From Dromaius novaehollandiae (Eukaryota; Chordata; Aves; Casuariiformes; Dromaiidae), in NCBI RefSeq assembly GCF_036370855.1, contig NW_026991398.1:3348001-3412000 (forward strand): a stretch of 64,000 bases of DNA. Direction: 5' to 3'. The notes under the pieces are model-generated. The model ran no database searches, had not been told where the DNA came from, and was given only the letters and a program-made list of their open reading frames with translations. The translations under genes and the position numbers were made by a program. Numbering within the stretch: position 1 is the stretch's first letter; each line of letters starts with the position of its first letter. Shown in pieces: positions 34,891 through 45,312 of the stretch.

Positions 34891-36690
34891 AGAAAGGTCA
34901 GAATTTGCAGACTACCAGTGTTGGAGAGAGCAATATGATCAACAGAGTGCCCAGGTGCTGCCAACATTTTAAGACAACCAGAAAAATGGCATTTCTGCCA
35001 GTGGCCGAGTGGTTAGAGCCCAGACTTGCTCAAGGGGGAGAGCTCCAGGGAGACTTCTGATTTACTGTACCTCTAAGTGCCTGGCAAGGATTATGAATTT
35101 TCGGTGACAGAACATGTTTTTACAAGCCTAACTTTTTAATTAAAGCATTAGAAAAAGCACACAAGAATACCAATGGGGGAGGGCACCCCAAAACCTGTTT
35201 TCATTGGCTTCAGTGGCTGTGGCATGAAGCCTGAGTTTGGTTTGAAAGAGAAAAGATTAGGACTGAATGTCCTGAAGGTGACTCAAAACGACTTGATGCA
35301 TTTATGCTCTTCAGCAATACTTCCTCCAATCACATCTTGGTCTACCCTGCACTGTATTTTCCCCCTTGCATAACAGATCAGAACTGTGGAGAAGGAACTG
35401 AGTTTAGGGAAATGCCACGCCGATAGTCTGGACAGCCTGGGGAGCCCACTGATAGAGTAAGTGTGCGTATGAGGGCTCACAGCAAAGGCCTGGAAAAGCC
35501 AAGTGGCAGTGACCCTCCCGAGATGCCGAGGACCCCAATTGCTGAGTCACAGGGCTGGATACGGCTCATGACATGGGCTCATGCCACACTTCACAGGCAA
35601 AGAAATTTCTGTAGAAGAGCTGGAGGAAGAAAGTAGCAATGAATCAAAAGAGGGGGAATGAAGGCCAGGAGTCCCATCATTAAATATCTCCAAATAAGGG
35701 TAGATTTTACCCCAGTTCTGGCAGGGCTGTTTCTTCCATGACCAGCAGCACCTCAGAAGCAGATCCCATATCATCTGGTGTGAATGAGACCTGCAGTATT
35801 TCTCTACTGTTCTTCCTGTACCTACAACTTTCTTTTTAGCTCTTTGGCACTGGGGAGAAGTTTCAGCTCCTGGACGGGGGAAGGTGGCACCAGTGACTGC
35901 TAGCCCTGCTGCTACGCTCAGAATTTTCTGCTCTGATCAGCTGAGCCATGTAACTGCCCATGTGTCCACACTCTTCTTCAGTGCAGGGAAATGGACTGCA
36001 GGTGGGAAGGAGCCAGCTGAGGGCAGGCATAGAAATGCCTCTGCTCGCCACCATCTGCCCCAGGGACGGGGAGGAAGAGAGGCCCTGGGGCTGGTGCCCA
36101 CTGGCTGTGTGGATTTCTCTGAAAATGCCTCTTTTCTGCTCCAGACTCTGGGGACAGAGGGGCTCGCTCGCTGCAACCAGCCTGGACACATGGAGTGGCA
36201 GAGCTATGGGAGCAGTGGCCAGGTGTTCCCCACAGCCCGCTGGATGGGGACAGATGGGACCTGACCCTTCCTGCTTCTCCCAAGCATGTCATTTGAGGAA
36301 GCACTGGAAGAACAGGCCTGGAGGGATCCTCCTGGCACTGCAATGCCTGGAGGTGGGACAACTGAGCAGCCTCCTCCTGCAAATGCTTCCTGGGCCAGGT
36401 GCCTGGGGACAGGCAGCCAGCAGTGCTTGTGGGAGTCCATCAGGGCCGTTCACTCTGGGTGAGCAAGGAGACCTTGGGCTTTTGCCACCCTGTAGGAGAG
36501 GACCTGGCCACTCAGAGGTCTGGAGGGAGATGGGATAAGTCCCATGGCTCATGAGTTGAAGGTGCTGACATGTGCCTGGGGCCAGGGCCCTGCATCCTCC
36601 TAGGCCCTCTCCCAGCCCCTGGGAAGCCACTGCAGAAGCAAACAAATCCTGGAAAACAACCTTCCCATCATTCCTGGGAGTCAATGGCAG
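34891..36690 (+). repeat. Unit C far-downstream block (inverted match of 3.9-5.3 kb)
   Basis: The reverse complement follows 5,290 back to about 3,880. One shared phrase concerns the 'gagcatgtcatttgagga'-like region at 36,284 and its partner near 4,145. It contains only shadow frames. No gene was recognised. Confidence 0.75.
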
Positions 36691-37690
36691 GGTCACTTAT
36701 GTGTGAGAACATGACAGGCTGGCAGCAGGGACATGGCTGGGGACTGTGCTTGCTTGTGAGGTCACTTCTGCCTAGGAACCTGATAGGCCAGCAGCAGGCA
36801 CATGTCTTGGATTTGATTGTGAGGTCACTTTTGCCTGAGTACTGACAGCCCAGAAGCGGGCACATGTCTGGGATACTTATTCTGAGGTAACTTCTTCTTC
36901 TGGATATGGTAGGCCAACCACAGGCTCTTGGCCCAGACATGTCCTTCTGATGTCACCTCAGTTTCTGACAGCAGTAGGCAAGAAACAGTCCAATGGCATG
37001 GATGTTGATTGTGACGTGGCTCCTGCTTCAGGAGCCGATATGCCAGAAGCAGGCAAACACCTGTGCTTTGTGCTTGTGAGCTCACTTCTGCCTGACAACC
37101 TGATAGGCTAGCAGCAGGCACAGGTTCACAAAAGTGCCTGTGAGGTCACTTCAGTCTGAACAGGTGATAGGCCAGCAGCAGGAACATGGTTGTGAAATTG
37201 ATTGTGAGGTCATTGTCTCTCTGAAATTGAGGTTGGAAACAGGCTGGTCCCTCAGATGATGCTTGTGAGCTCACTTCTTCCTGAGTACATGATAGGACAG
37301 CATCAGGCACATGGCTCGGATGTTGACTGTGATGTCACTTCTCTCTGAGGACCTAGCAGGCCAGCAGCAGGCACAAGACTTCCATTCTGATTGTGAGGGC
37401 ACTTATTTCTCTGCAGCTGATAGGTCAACAGCAGGCTCTTAGCTCATGTACGTTCTTGTGGTGTCGCCTATTTCTCTGCTGCTCACAGGCCAGCAACAGC
37501 CTCATGGCTTCGATGCTGATTGTGAGGTTGCTTCTGCCTCAGCAGCTGGTATGCCAGAAGCAGACAGACAGCTGTCGCTTGTGCTGGTGAGGTCACTGCT
37601 GCCTGAGTACCGGATAGGCCAGCAGCAGGAACGGTGTCAGCAAAGCAGCTGTGAGGTCACATCAATGCGAGCAGCTGAGCAGCAGCAACA
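36690..37690 (-). repeat. 63-bp minisatellite array, about 16 units
   Basis: GAGGTCAC recurs at about 36,758, 36,821, 36,883 (GAGGTAAC), 36,946 and onward to about 37,650, at a spacing of 62-64 bases. 'gataggccagcagcaggcac' appears in most units. It is the inverted partner of the 8-unit array at 3,350-3,870 and about twice as long. Confidence 0.9.
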
Positions 37691-38925
37691 GGCCTCTGAA
37701 ATGGCTTGTGAGGACACTTGTGTCTCTGGAGACAACAGGCCTGAAAGGCGCTGGCCTTGCCGGGCTGTTCCCTGCTGGGCTGGGGCTCTCCAGGGAGGCC
37801 TGAGCCACCCCCAAGCCAAGTTGGGCAGGGGGGCTTCTGCCGGGCTCCCGCTGCCGAGGGCCCAGCAGGATGCCTGGAGTCCACTGAACAGACTCATCAC
37901 CGAGTTCACACAAGCAGGGATTTGGCTGGTTTGTTTGGGATTTTCTGCAACCTGAAAGAAAGAGGCGGCTGTTGCATTTAAAAAGAAAGATTTATTAGCC
38001 GGTACAAATGAACTGCACACAGCACAGAGCTATGAAAACACAGTTCATGCAGTTCTATGGTGACTCTGTTACTCTACACAAGTGCTCTGTCATGAAACAT
38101 ATATATATGCACACACATATCTATGTATATCCATATCTACATCTTATATATCTACTGTTTAGGTGTCCAGGAACTACAGAAAGCGCTCCTGATCATCATC
38201 TCTTTTTATTCTTGGGAGAAGAAGCTTTCTCACCACTGGAGAAATACACTGAGGCAAATCATGATATTAGCGGGAGCTTTGTAGAGACTTGCACAGTCTC
38301 CTTGGCTGTGTGGTAGGCTGAAGGCTTACGAAAATAATGTGTTCCCAGGAAATCAAGAAACACAAGATAATGTATTTCATCTCCACTTTGGAAGCTGTAC
38401 TAGTGCAAGGGAGGGATATGGACTATTCAGGGAAGTTAACAGACATCGCTTGCCATATTTCAAAAGAGGATGCAATGTATAGTGATGAGGAGTCCCCTTC
38501 AGGGTTCTGAAGATGAATGATCTCACCAAACGCATGCTAGACTAAAGGAGACATTCCTTGACTCAAACACGTCTGTGTCCTTTTGATTCAAGCTCTTCAG
38601 AGTGCTGGATCTTTGTAAACTGTTCTGGCTGCTTTAAGTGTGAGGAGATGCAGAGGAGGGAGTAAGGAAAACCCTGTTGGAGGGGGAGGGTTGTATCAGT
38701 ATGTGCAAGAAGTCAGCGTGAAGATAAAACTCAGCACTAAAGTTCCAGTGAAGTTTGTATTACCCAGACTCTTTACCCCCCACCCCCCACAAAAAGATCC
38801 ACAAAAGATTAGGGTGTACTGATATAAGCCATGCTATTCCTTAAGTGACTCAAGCCCAATGAAATGTGCTGTCTATCATTTTAGATAAAAAATCTGTATG
38901 GATTTGTGTAGCTCTCTGTGACTGC
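37691..38925 (+). repeat. Distal end of unit C duplicon
   Basis: The inverted match of 1,986-3,340 ends near 38,925. It includes the shared microsatellite at 38,090-38,155. A Gly/Pro-rich frame at 37,637-38,020 is mirrored at 3,086-3,340 but drifts in frame. No gene was recognised. Confidence 0.75.
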
Positions 38926-40250
38926 AAGGTGGGCAAGTGAAGGTCGGATACTGGTGTAGAGAGACACTGAGAGTTCATGAGGGGTTAAACAAGATCAATT
39001 TAATAAAGGACTTACATTCCAAGCTGCACGGGGAGCCCTGGGAGCCATGCAGAGGGGTGGCCAATGGGAGGCTGCTGGAGGCATGGGTCGGACACATGGG
39101 TCAGATGCCAGGACGGGACACAACTCATTGTATCTCAAGGGCCCCTTAAATCTCCTAGAACTATTTCCTTATCTCAGCTGTGCTAACCTTGAGTAGCTAC
39201 TGTCTGGGAAGCAGCTAGACATTGCTGACAAAACAGAACATGCATGCCTGACCCTGATGGCAATTTGGTCAGTATGTGGTTTCACACCCTAGGGCTGCTA
39301 CCACGTACTCTGCCAGTCACTGACTCCTCGCCAGATCTTTCGCAGGTGTTCTCACTACACCATCTAAGCACTGTGAATGCATGCTCAGTTGCCTGAGGAT
39401 CTCCATTATCAAGCTCCTATGAAACAACAAAATCCATCATGGAAACATGCCACACAGGAAAACAGCTTAGCAATTCCCTAAGTAGGAACATCTGCAGGAG
39501 CTGCCCAACCAAAACAGAAACTGTGGATATATTCTGTGGAGAGAAGGAGGTTACAGAGAGCCATTCAGTCTACACAGAGCTCCACCAAATTCGAGTAATA
39601 TTATCCTGCCAGCAATCTGTTCCCATCTCTGTGCTGGAGTTCTGCTGGCAAACAAGGTAATAAGACGGCACCCAAATGAGCTTAAAATAAAGTTAACTTA
39701 GTTCAAAGAGCTGCTGAGCACACTGGACTGATTCAGGCTGAAGCACATTATACAGTGTATAAATGATGCCCTCCACTAGCATAAGCAGGAGGGTGTTGGC
39801 CTATTCAGCTGGCATGGTTAGAGTTGGAAGATGTCTGTCCGTTCTCTAAAATGATAGTTGTAATACTTAAAACATTTTACCTGTGTTTTACAAAAGCAAA
39901 ACAGCTAGCCTCATGTAACCCCAGAAGTTTCTCTGGGGTGATTGTATTGAAATTGAGAAATTTATTTAGGATAAAAGCAATCCTTCTTTTTCAAACCCTT
40001 GAGTTTTGTGTTCTTTGAATTTCATACTTGACTCTATTTAAGCCTAGAAGCCTCTTGTCATACCTGTAGGTGTTTCTTTTGCCAAAGGCACCTATGTGCT
40101 TTCTAGTCTGGCATCCTAGAACATCTTCCAAGAAATTTAACTCTACTTGACCATTGTATTGTGACCGGCCAGTAAATCCCCACAATGGAAGAAGGTTCAG
40201 GGAAGAACATAGGGTGTGACTGACCACAGCTGCTGCAAAGCAAGCTGAAT
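38926..40250. other. Unassigned sequence left of the retroviral remnant
   Basis: No paralogue is seen elsewhere in the window. AATAAA occurs at 39,001-39,006 and again near 39,687. It could contain decayed parts of the adjoining endogenous retrovirus, but no LTR ends, primer site or gag frame could be identified. Confidence 0.4.
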
Positions 40251-41570
40251 TTATCTCAGCACAAAGGGAACTAGAGGGTGGCCTTTGTTCTAGGCCACCC
40301 TCTAGACTCATGCAAACACCTGAAGGCTGGAAATACATCCTTACAGGAGCAGAAATAATTATCAGCAGAGGGAATGTGCACCCCACCTGAGCTGCGACTG
40401 GTCTGGCAATCGTTGCTGATTTGAACCAGTGGCTTGCTGCTTTCCCTTTTCCCAGAATAATACAGTCTGATCCTGGGTCACATCTGAAGAATAAAGAAGT
40501 GCAAACTTGCTGTGCTTCAAATGGAGCTCAGTGGCCTTTCCACCTACCGTATCAACCTCAAAGTAGTGAATGGACTGCTGAAACAACAGCTACCCATGAG
40601 TGAATCTATTATTACTTCTAAGTGGGAATCTCTTTTGTGGGAAGTCATAACCTAGCTAGATAAGCGACAAACTCCCATAGATAAGGTGCTCGTGTCAGAA
40701 GCTGCATGAATTCCTGTTAAAACAGAAGCGAAATCCTCTGGATGTCCTGGAGATGAGGTGGTGATTCAACACCAAACTCAGGGATCAACCTGGGTGACTC
40801 TGCTGTTGTACAAAGGAAGAGGAGTATGGGATGCTGTAGACACTAACGGGAGTAAGTTAACCAGAAGTGAGGCTTGGGTTACGTCCCAGACCTAGGTGTC
40901 TTCTCTTGCAGAGAAACGTGGTGTTACCTTCTCACCATGGGAGCACGGATAACTGGAAGAGACACCTTAAACCTGTCACTAACAGGTTCTGCCTTTTCAC
41001 GTGGCCCATGGAACAACTCAGGTATTGAAGATCAGTCGCAACCCACCTTTAAAACTACAGTTACAGGAAGAATACCATCTGTAATAGGATGAGGTCAAGG
41101 ACTGATAGTAGGCAATAATATTACGCTAACCCTAAGAGCTAAAGTTAGTTTCAGTGTAACTCTATGTAATAACACTGGATGGGAAGCTGCACATGGTTTC
41201 GACAACACAATGAAATGGGTACTACAGACATGGCAACAGTGGCCATGGTAGTGTGACATATGTTTTTGCCCAAATCAAGGAGCAGACCTAGTAGTTAACT
41301 TCTCATATGACTGAAGAAATGTGTTATTTTTGCACCATTTAATACATCAGCAACACTTGAAGTAACCTTCCATCAACTTGGCAACTTTCTCTAACAAAAC
41401 ACCAAGGTTACTCAACATCTGTTGGAAATTGGAAAGTGCTTAGAAGAAAGAGAAGGAACAAAAATATATGATAAGAATGAACGGATTCAGTTAGCGAAAG
41501 TGGAAAACAGCCTTACTGAACATCACGGGTATGATATTTTAAAGGTTAGGTACCAGATGGTACCGGTGTA
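40250..41570 (+). mobile_element. Endogenous retrovirus remnant: integrase region and probable env-like sequence
   Basis: The frame at 40,421-40,603 matches a retroviral integrase core: a QSDPGSH stretch, where the family has SDQGTHF, followed about 20 residues later by HLPYQPQSS. A degraded integrase C-terminal region with a PGDEVVIQ-like phrase lies near 40,750-40,860. Downstream, 40,870-41,560 has several potential glycosylation triplets and Trp/Cys-rich segments expected for a surface glycoprotein, but no frame is intact. Multiple stops and shifts disable it. The order pol then env is normal for a retrovirus. The genus and the LTR boundaries could not be fixed. Confidence 0.6.
40271..40305. 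repeat. Perfect 14-bp inverted repeat (hairpin)
   Basis: CTAGAGGGTGGCCT at 40,271-40,284 is followed after seven bases by its exact reverse complement at 40,292-40,305. It lies just upstream of the integrase core of the retroviral remnant. Confidence 0.95.
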
Positions 41571-42100
41571 TTGTGATTGATGTCACATCCTATGCTCACA
41601 CTGTTAATGATCCCTGTATTGATCCCCACCTCTTCCCACACTGGGGATCCATTCCCAGCCAGACAGCAGGCCACGGGCCCCTCTCCAGCTCCCTGGCCTG
41701 CTTCCGCCATGCCCCTTCTCCCTCTTAGGGGGCTGGAGCTGCCCTGGCCCAGGGCAGATGACTAGTACCAGGGCTGGGATGGGTCATGGGGGTACAGGGT
41801 ACACAGGAGGCAGTGGAGAAGGGCAAGCAGCCCCACTTGGAGCCCCGCGGCTGGGCTGGGGAGGGCTGAGGCAGCTGGGGCCAGCCAGGCTCCAGATGCT
41901 GCTTCAACATCGACTCCATGCTGGGAACATCGGGATTTCCTCCCTTTGCAGAGGAGCAGCCTGTGGTGGAGGCCCCTCTGTCCAACACTTGTGAGCCACA
42001 TGTGCAGTGCTGTGTCCAGCTGTGGCTCCCCCAGACCAGAGAGACAGTGACAGATGGGAGTGAGAGCAGCAGAGGCCAAAACGAAGGTTTGGGCTTAGAG
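41571..42100. other. Unassigned GC-rich interval
   Basis: It lies between the retroviral remnant and a CR1 3' end. Short overlapping frames occur on both strands, and none is supported by a paralogue. No feature was recognised. Confidence 0.45.
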
Positions 42101-42540
42101 CCTCCCAGGCATAAGGAGATGCTGAGAGGCCTGGCTGTGTTCAGCCTGGAGATGGGAAGGCTCAGGGGAGACCTTATTGCTCTTTACAGTGACCAAATGG
42201 GAGGGTGTAGAGAAATCAGAGCCACACTCTGGTAAAAGACACATAGTGGAAGGACAAGAGGCAATGGGCAGAAGCAGGAACAGGGGCCATCCCACTTGAA
42301 AGAAGGAAAAACATATTCTCTTTAAAAGATCAAACAATGGACCAGCATCCTGGAGAGGTTGTGGGGAATCTCCATCCTTGGAGTTTTTTCAAAATATGTC
42401 TGGACAAGCCCATGAGAAACCTGATCTACCCGGAGCTGTTTTGAGAAGGAGCTAGGAGTAGAGACTTACTGGAGACTAGAGCTCCCTCCCAGCCAAAATT
42501 ATTCTGCAATACAATGGTTCTACATGGAACTGAGGAGAAT
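42100..42540 (+). mobile_element. CR1 LINE 3'-end fragment
   Basis: It carries canonical CR1 3' wording: 'gttcagcctggagatgggaa', 'ggctcaggggagaccttatt', 'ggacaagaggcaatgg', 'ggaatctccatccttggag'. It is noncoding here and has no counterpart next to the other OR units, so it is an independent insertion. Confidence 0.85.
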
Positions 42541-42549
42541 CATGGGGTA

Positions 42550-44360
42550 AGGGCATCCCACTGAGCTCATGTGTGCCCCTTGCAAAGCGTGAGGCACCCT
42601 TCTTCAGGGGTTTATTCCCTAGCCTGCACTCAACATCTGCTTTGGCCTGAGGAGAGCAGTTTCAGCTTGCCTTCCAAGCATGGTCTTGCTGGGCAGGCAG
42701 GCCATGGTCAAAGCTCCAAGCAGAGGTGTGCCCTGCAGGACCCTAGGTAGGCTCAGAGGGCCCTTCAAACTTTGGTGCCTTTCCCCAGGGGCCTGACTCT
42801 GCTTCATAAGAGCAGCGGTGTGTGCCCTGCACTGCCTAGTCTTATGCCTGGGGTGCTCCTCTCCCAGGCCCTTTCCAGCCCAGCCCAGCCCAGCCCAGCC
42901 CAGCCCCTCCCTGGCTCTCCCCACCTCCCCTGCCCTCTCCACCGCCCACCCAGCACAGCAGACCAGGCTGGGGTGGCCCCACAGCAGTGCCCGCCGCAGG
43001 GGGCTGCAGAGCTCTGGGCACTCACCCCACAGCCCCAGCCCCTCTGCAGGCCACAGCAGCTGCTGGGGGGCAGAGAGGGGTGTCAGCCTCCCCATCAGCC
43101 CCACACCTGGGGGCCAGCAATGGCACAAGGAAATGGAGGCCAGGCACTGCAGGTCTCCACTGCTCTCATGACCAGAGATCCTTAACCCTGGCTGGCTGCA
43201 GCCCCTCTGGGCAGCCCCTCTCCCCAGCACAGCACAAGAGTCCTGGCCCCGGGGCTCCTCAGGCAGCTCCAGTGACAGAGCAGCCTGCCTGGAGCTGACA
43301 CACACAGAAACAGGTTTTCATTTATTCCCCCCCACAAGCACACAATTGCTCCTTTGCTCTTCTCCATAGACGTCCCTGCTCCCCAGAGAGCCTTTCCCAG
43401 CTGAGTGTGTCTGTGCTGGCCTGATCGGCCATTCCTGCACCTCTGCCCTCTGCTCCCTGCAGGGCCCTGGGCTGGTGGTGCTGCTCTGCAGGGCAAGCAG
43501 ATGTGCAGTGGTCCTGGGTGACTCCTCACTGGCCATTCTGGTCAGGGCATAGCCATCTGGACCAGCATCATTGCACCTGACAAGCCCCTCCCCAGGGTCT
43601 GTGGCTGTGGAGGATGCTTGGAGCAATCACAGGGCATTTCACATTGCTCAGGAGGTGTTCAGGGGTGTCATTAGACCGAGCCCACTGCCTCTCCTGAGGC
43701 TGCAGAGCCCTGATGTGGTGCATTCCCTGGTTTGGCCCTTCACCTTTGGGTGACTCCACTTGGCTTTGGAAGTCTCCACTCACCGCCCATCCCAGGCACA
43801 TGCTGTCCCTGGAGATCCCCTCTGGAGGTGCTCTCCAGGTGGCTCCATACTTCCTTCCAGAAGCATGGGCATCTGTCACCAGGCCTCCAGTAGCTGGGAC
43901 AGTCCCCAGCAGAGACCTCTTGACCACTCACCCTCTCCAGGGGCACTGGGCCCCCACAAGTGACAGCTGAATCCAACCCTCATTCCTTCATCTATCATTT
44001 TATGAGCTCATGTTCCTCTGCCCATGAAAAGCCCAGGCCTTTTCAGGTGCAATTCCCTGGGCGCACTCTCAGCTCCAGCTTGGGAAGGAGAGTCAGAACT
44101 TCAGGCACAGTACTAAGGAGATGCCCTTTTATTGCAGAGATGCTACTTGGGAGGCCAGCTCTGACACAGTGGTCAGCAGATTTACAGAAGGCCTCTGGGT
44201 CAGATGGATGGGGTTCATGTCTCTGGAGAAGTGGGAGGAATTCAGACATTTGTGCACAAACATGACTATCACAGACAGAACTCCCAAAGCACAAGAGCTG
44301 TCTGAAGTAAACTGGGAATTGCTTGTGAGGAGAGATGGGCAGCTCATTGCTGCTAAACTA
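42550..44360 (-). repeat. OR-downstream block, unit D (paralogue of 7.19-8.69 kb)
   Basis: It matches unit B downstream DNA at an offset of 35.7 kb. A short CAGCC/CAGCCC run sits at 42,880-42,905. A 228-codon minus frame (42,619-43,305) and 137 codons on plus overlap in this low-complexity block. They are not conserved in unit B, so they are not called. Confidence 0.8.
44128..44133 (-). terminator. AATAAA polyadenylation signal of OR at 44,368-45,279
   Basis: AATAAA on minus, 235 bases past the stop, at the place conserved with units A-C. Confidence 0.7.
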
Positions 44361-44367
44361 GTACCAG

Positions 44368-45279
44368 CTAAAAGATTTTCCTCACTGCATCCTTGAGCTC
44401 CTTGTTCCTCATGCTGTAGATGAGGGGGTTCACTGTTGGAGGCACTACAGAGTACAGAACAGCCACCATCAGATCCAGAGCTGTTGCAGAGAGGGAGGGG
44501 GGCTTCAGGTAGGCAAAAAATGAGGTGCTGAGAAACAGGGAGACCACGGCCAGGTGCGGGAGGCACATGGAGAAGGCTTTGTGCTGGCCCTGCTCTGAGG
44601 GGATCCTCAGCACAACTGTGAAGATCTGCACATAGGACACCACAATGAAAACGAAACACCCTGAAGCTAAACAAATACCAGCCACAAGAAGCCCCACTTC
44701 CCTGAGGTAGGCGTCTGAGCAGGAGAGCCTGAGGATCTGTGGGATTTCACAGAAAAACTGCTGCACGGTGTTGCCTTGGCAGAGTGGTATTGAAAATGTG
44801 TTCCCAGTGTGCAGGAGAGCATAGAGAAAACTACTGCCCCAGGCAGCTGCTGCCATTTTCATACAAGCTCTGCTGCCCATGAGGGTCCCATAGTGCAGGG
44901 ATTTGCAGATGGCCACAAAGCGGTCATAGGCCATGACGGTGAGGAGAGAATACTCTGCTGAACAAAAGAAAAAAAAGAAGAAGACCTGAGCAACACACCC
45001 TAAGTAGGAAATGGCCCTGCTGTCCCACAGGGAATTGGCCATGGATTTGGGGAGAGTGGTGGAGATGGAGCCAAGGTCCAGGAGGGAGAGGTTGAGGAGG
45101 AAGAAGTACATGGGGGTGTGGAGGCGGTGGTCGCAGGCTACGGCTGTGATGATGAGGCCGTTGCCCAGGAGGGCAGCCAGGTAGATGCCCAGGAAGAGTG
45201 AGAAGTGCAAGAGCTGCAGCTCCCGTGTGTCTGCAAAACCCAGGAGGAGGAACTTGTTGAAGGAACTGCTGTTGGACAT
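44368..45279 (-). CDS. Olfactory receptor, OR14-like, unit D, with shortened C-terminus
   Basis: This is a 303-residue odorant receptor colinear with the unit B and C proteins. Present are NSS 3-5, GN 39-40, LHTPMYFFL 53-61, MAYDRFVAIC 116-125, C95/C177, SY 215-216, KAFSMCLPHL 234-243 and PLIYSMRN 285-292. After KDAVRKIF the frame meets TAG where the other genes continue for eight more codons. A second TAG sits five codons later, and then the ancestral TGA position is reached. The loss removes only the cytoplasmic tail tip after helix 8, which may be tolerated. Residue 127 is Ser where B and C have Pro. The start at 45,279 follows a CCTTAG acceptor. It is probably still a receptor, but degeneration has begun. 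Confidence 0.93.
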   Translation of the reverse strand: MSNSSSFNKFLLLGFADTRELQLLHFSLFLGIYLAALLGNGLIITAVACDHRLHTPMYFFLLNLSLLDLGSISTTLPKSMANSLWDSRAISYLGCVAQVFFFFFFCSAEYSLLTVMAYDRFVAICKSLHYGTLMGSRACMKMAAAAWGSSFLYALLHTGNTFSIPLCQGNTVQQFFCEIPQILRLSCSDAYLREVGLLVAGICLASGCFVFIVVSYVQIFTVVLRIPSEQGQHKAFSMCLPHLAVVSLFLSTSFFAYLKPPSLSATALDLMVAVLYSVVPPTVNPLIYSMRNKELKDAVRKIF

Positions 45280-45305
45280 TTAATTCCCCTGGACACAGGG
45301 AGATT

Positions 45306-45312
45306 CTCTAAG
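45306..45312 (-). other. 3' splice acceptor of OR unit D
   Basis: On minus, TCTTCTTCCTTAG ends with AG at 45,308-45,309, 28 bases before the ATG at 45,279, as in unit C. Confidence 0.6.

Noticed and set aside
34985-35040. tRNA-like string 'tggccgagtggttagagcc' resembling a Leu/Ser tRNA D-arm
   Set aside because: No T-arm or acceptor stem can be folded, and the mirrored copy near 5,340-5,400 has diverged at key bases. It is at most a decayed tRNA-derived remnant.
36690-37690. Regularly spaced repeats reminiscent of a CRISPR array
   Set aside because: The intervals are themselves repeats of one 63-bp unit, and the host is a vertebrate. This is a minisatellite.
38995-39130. AATAAA with following GC-rich sequence as a possible LTR end
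   Set aside because: No TG...CA termini, target duplication or second LTR could be found.
42619-43305. 228-codon minus-strand frame
   Set aside because: It crosses CCAGC-type low-complexity repeats. The paralogous unit B sequence is broken in this frame.
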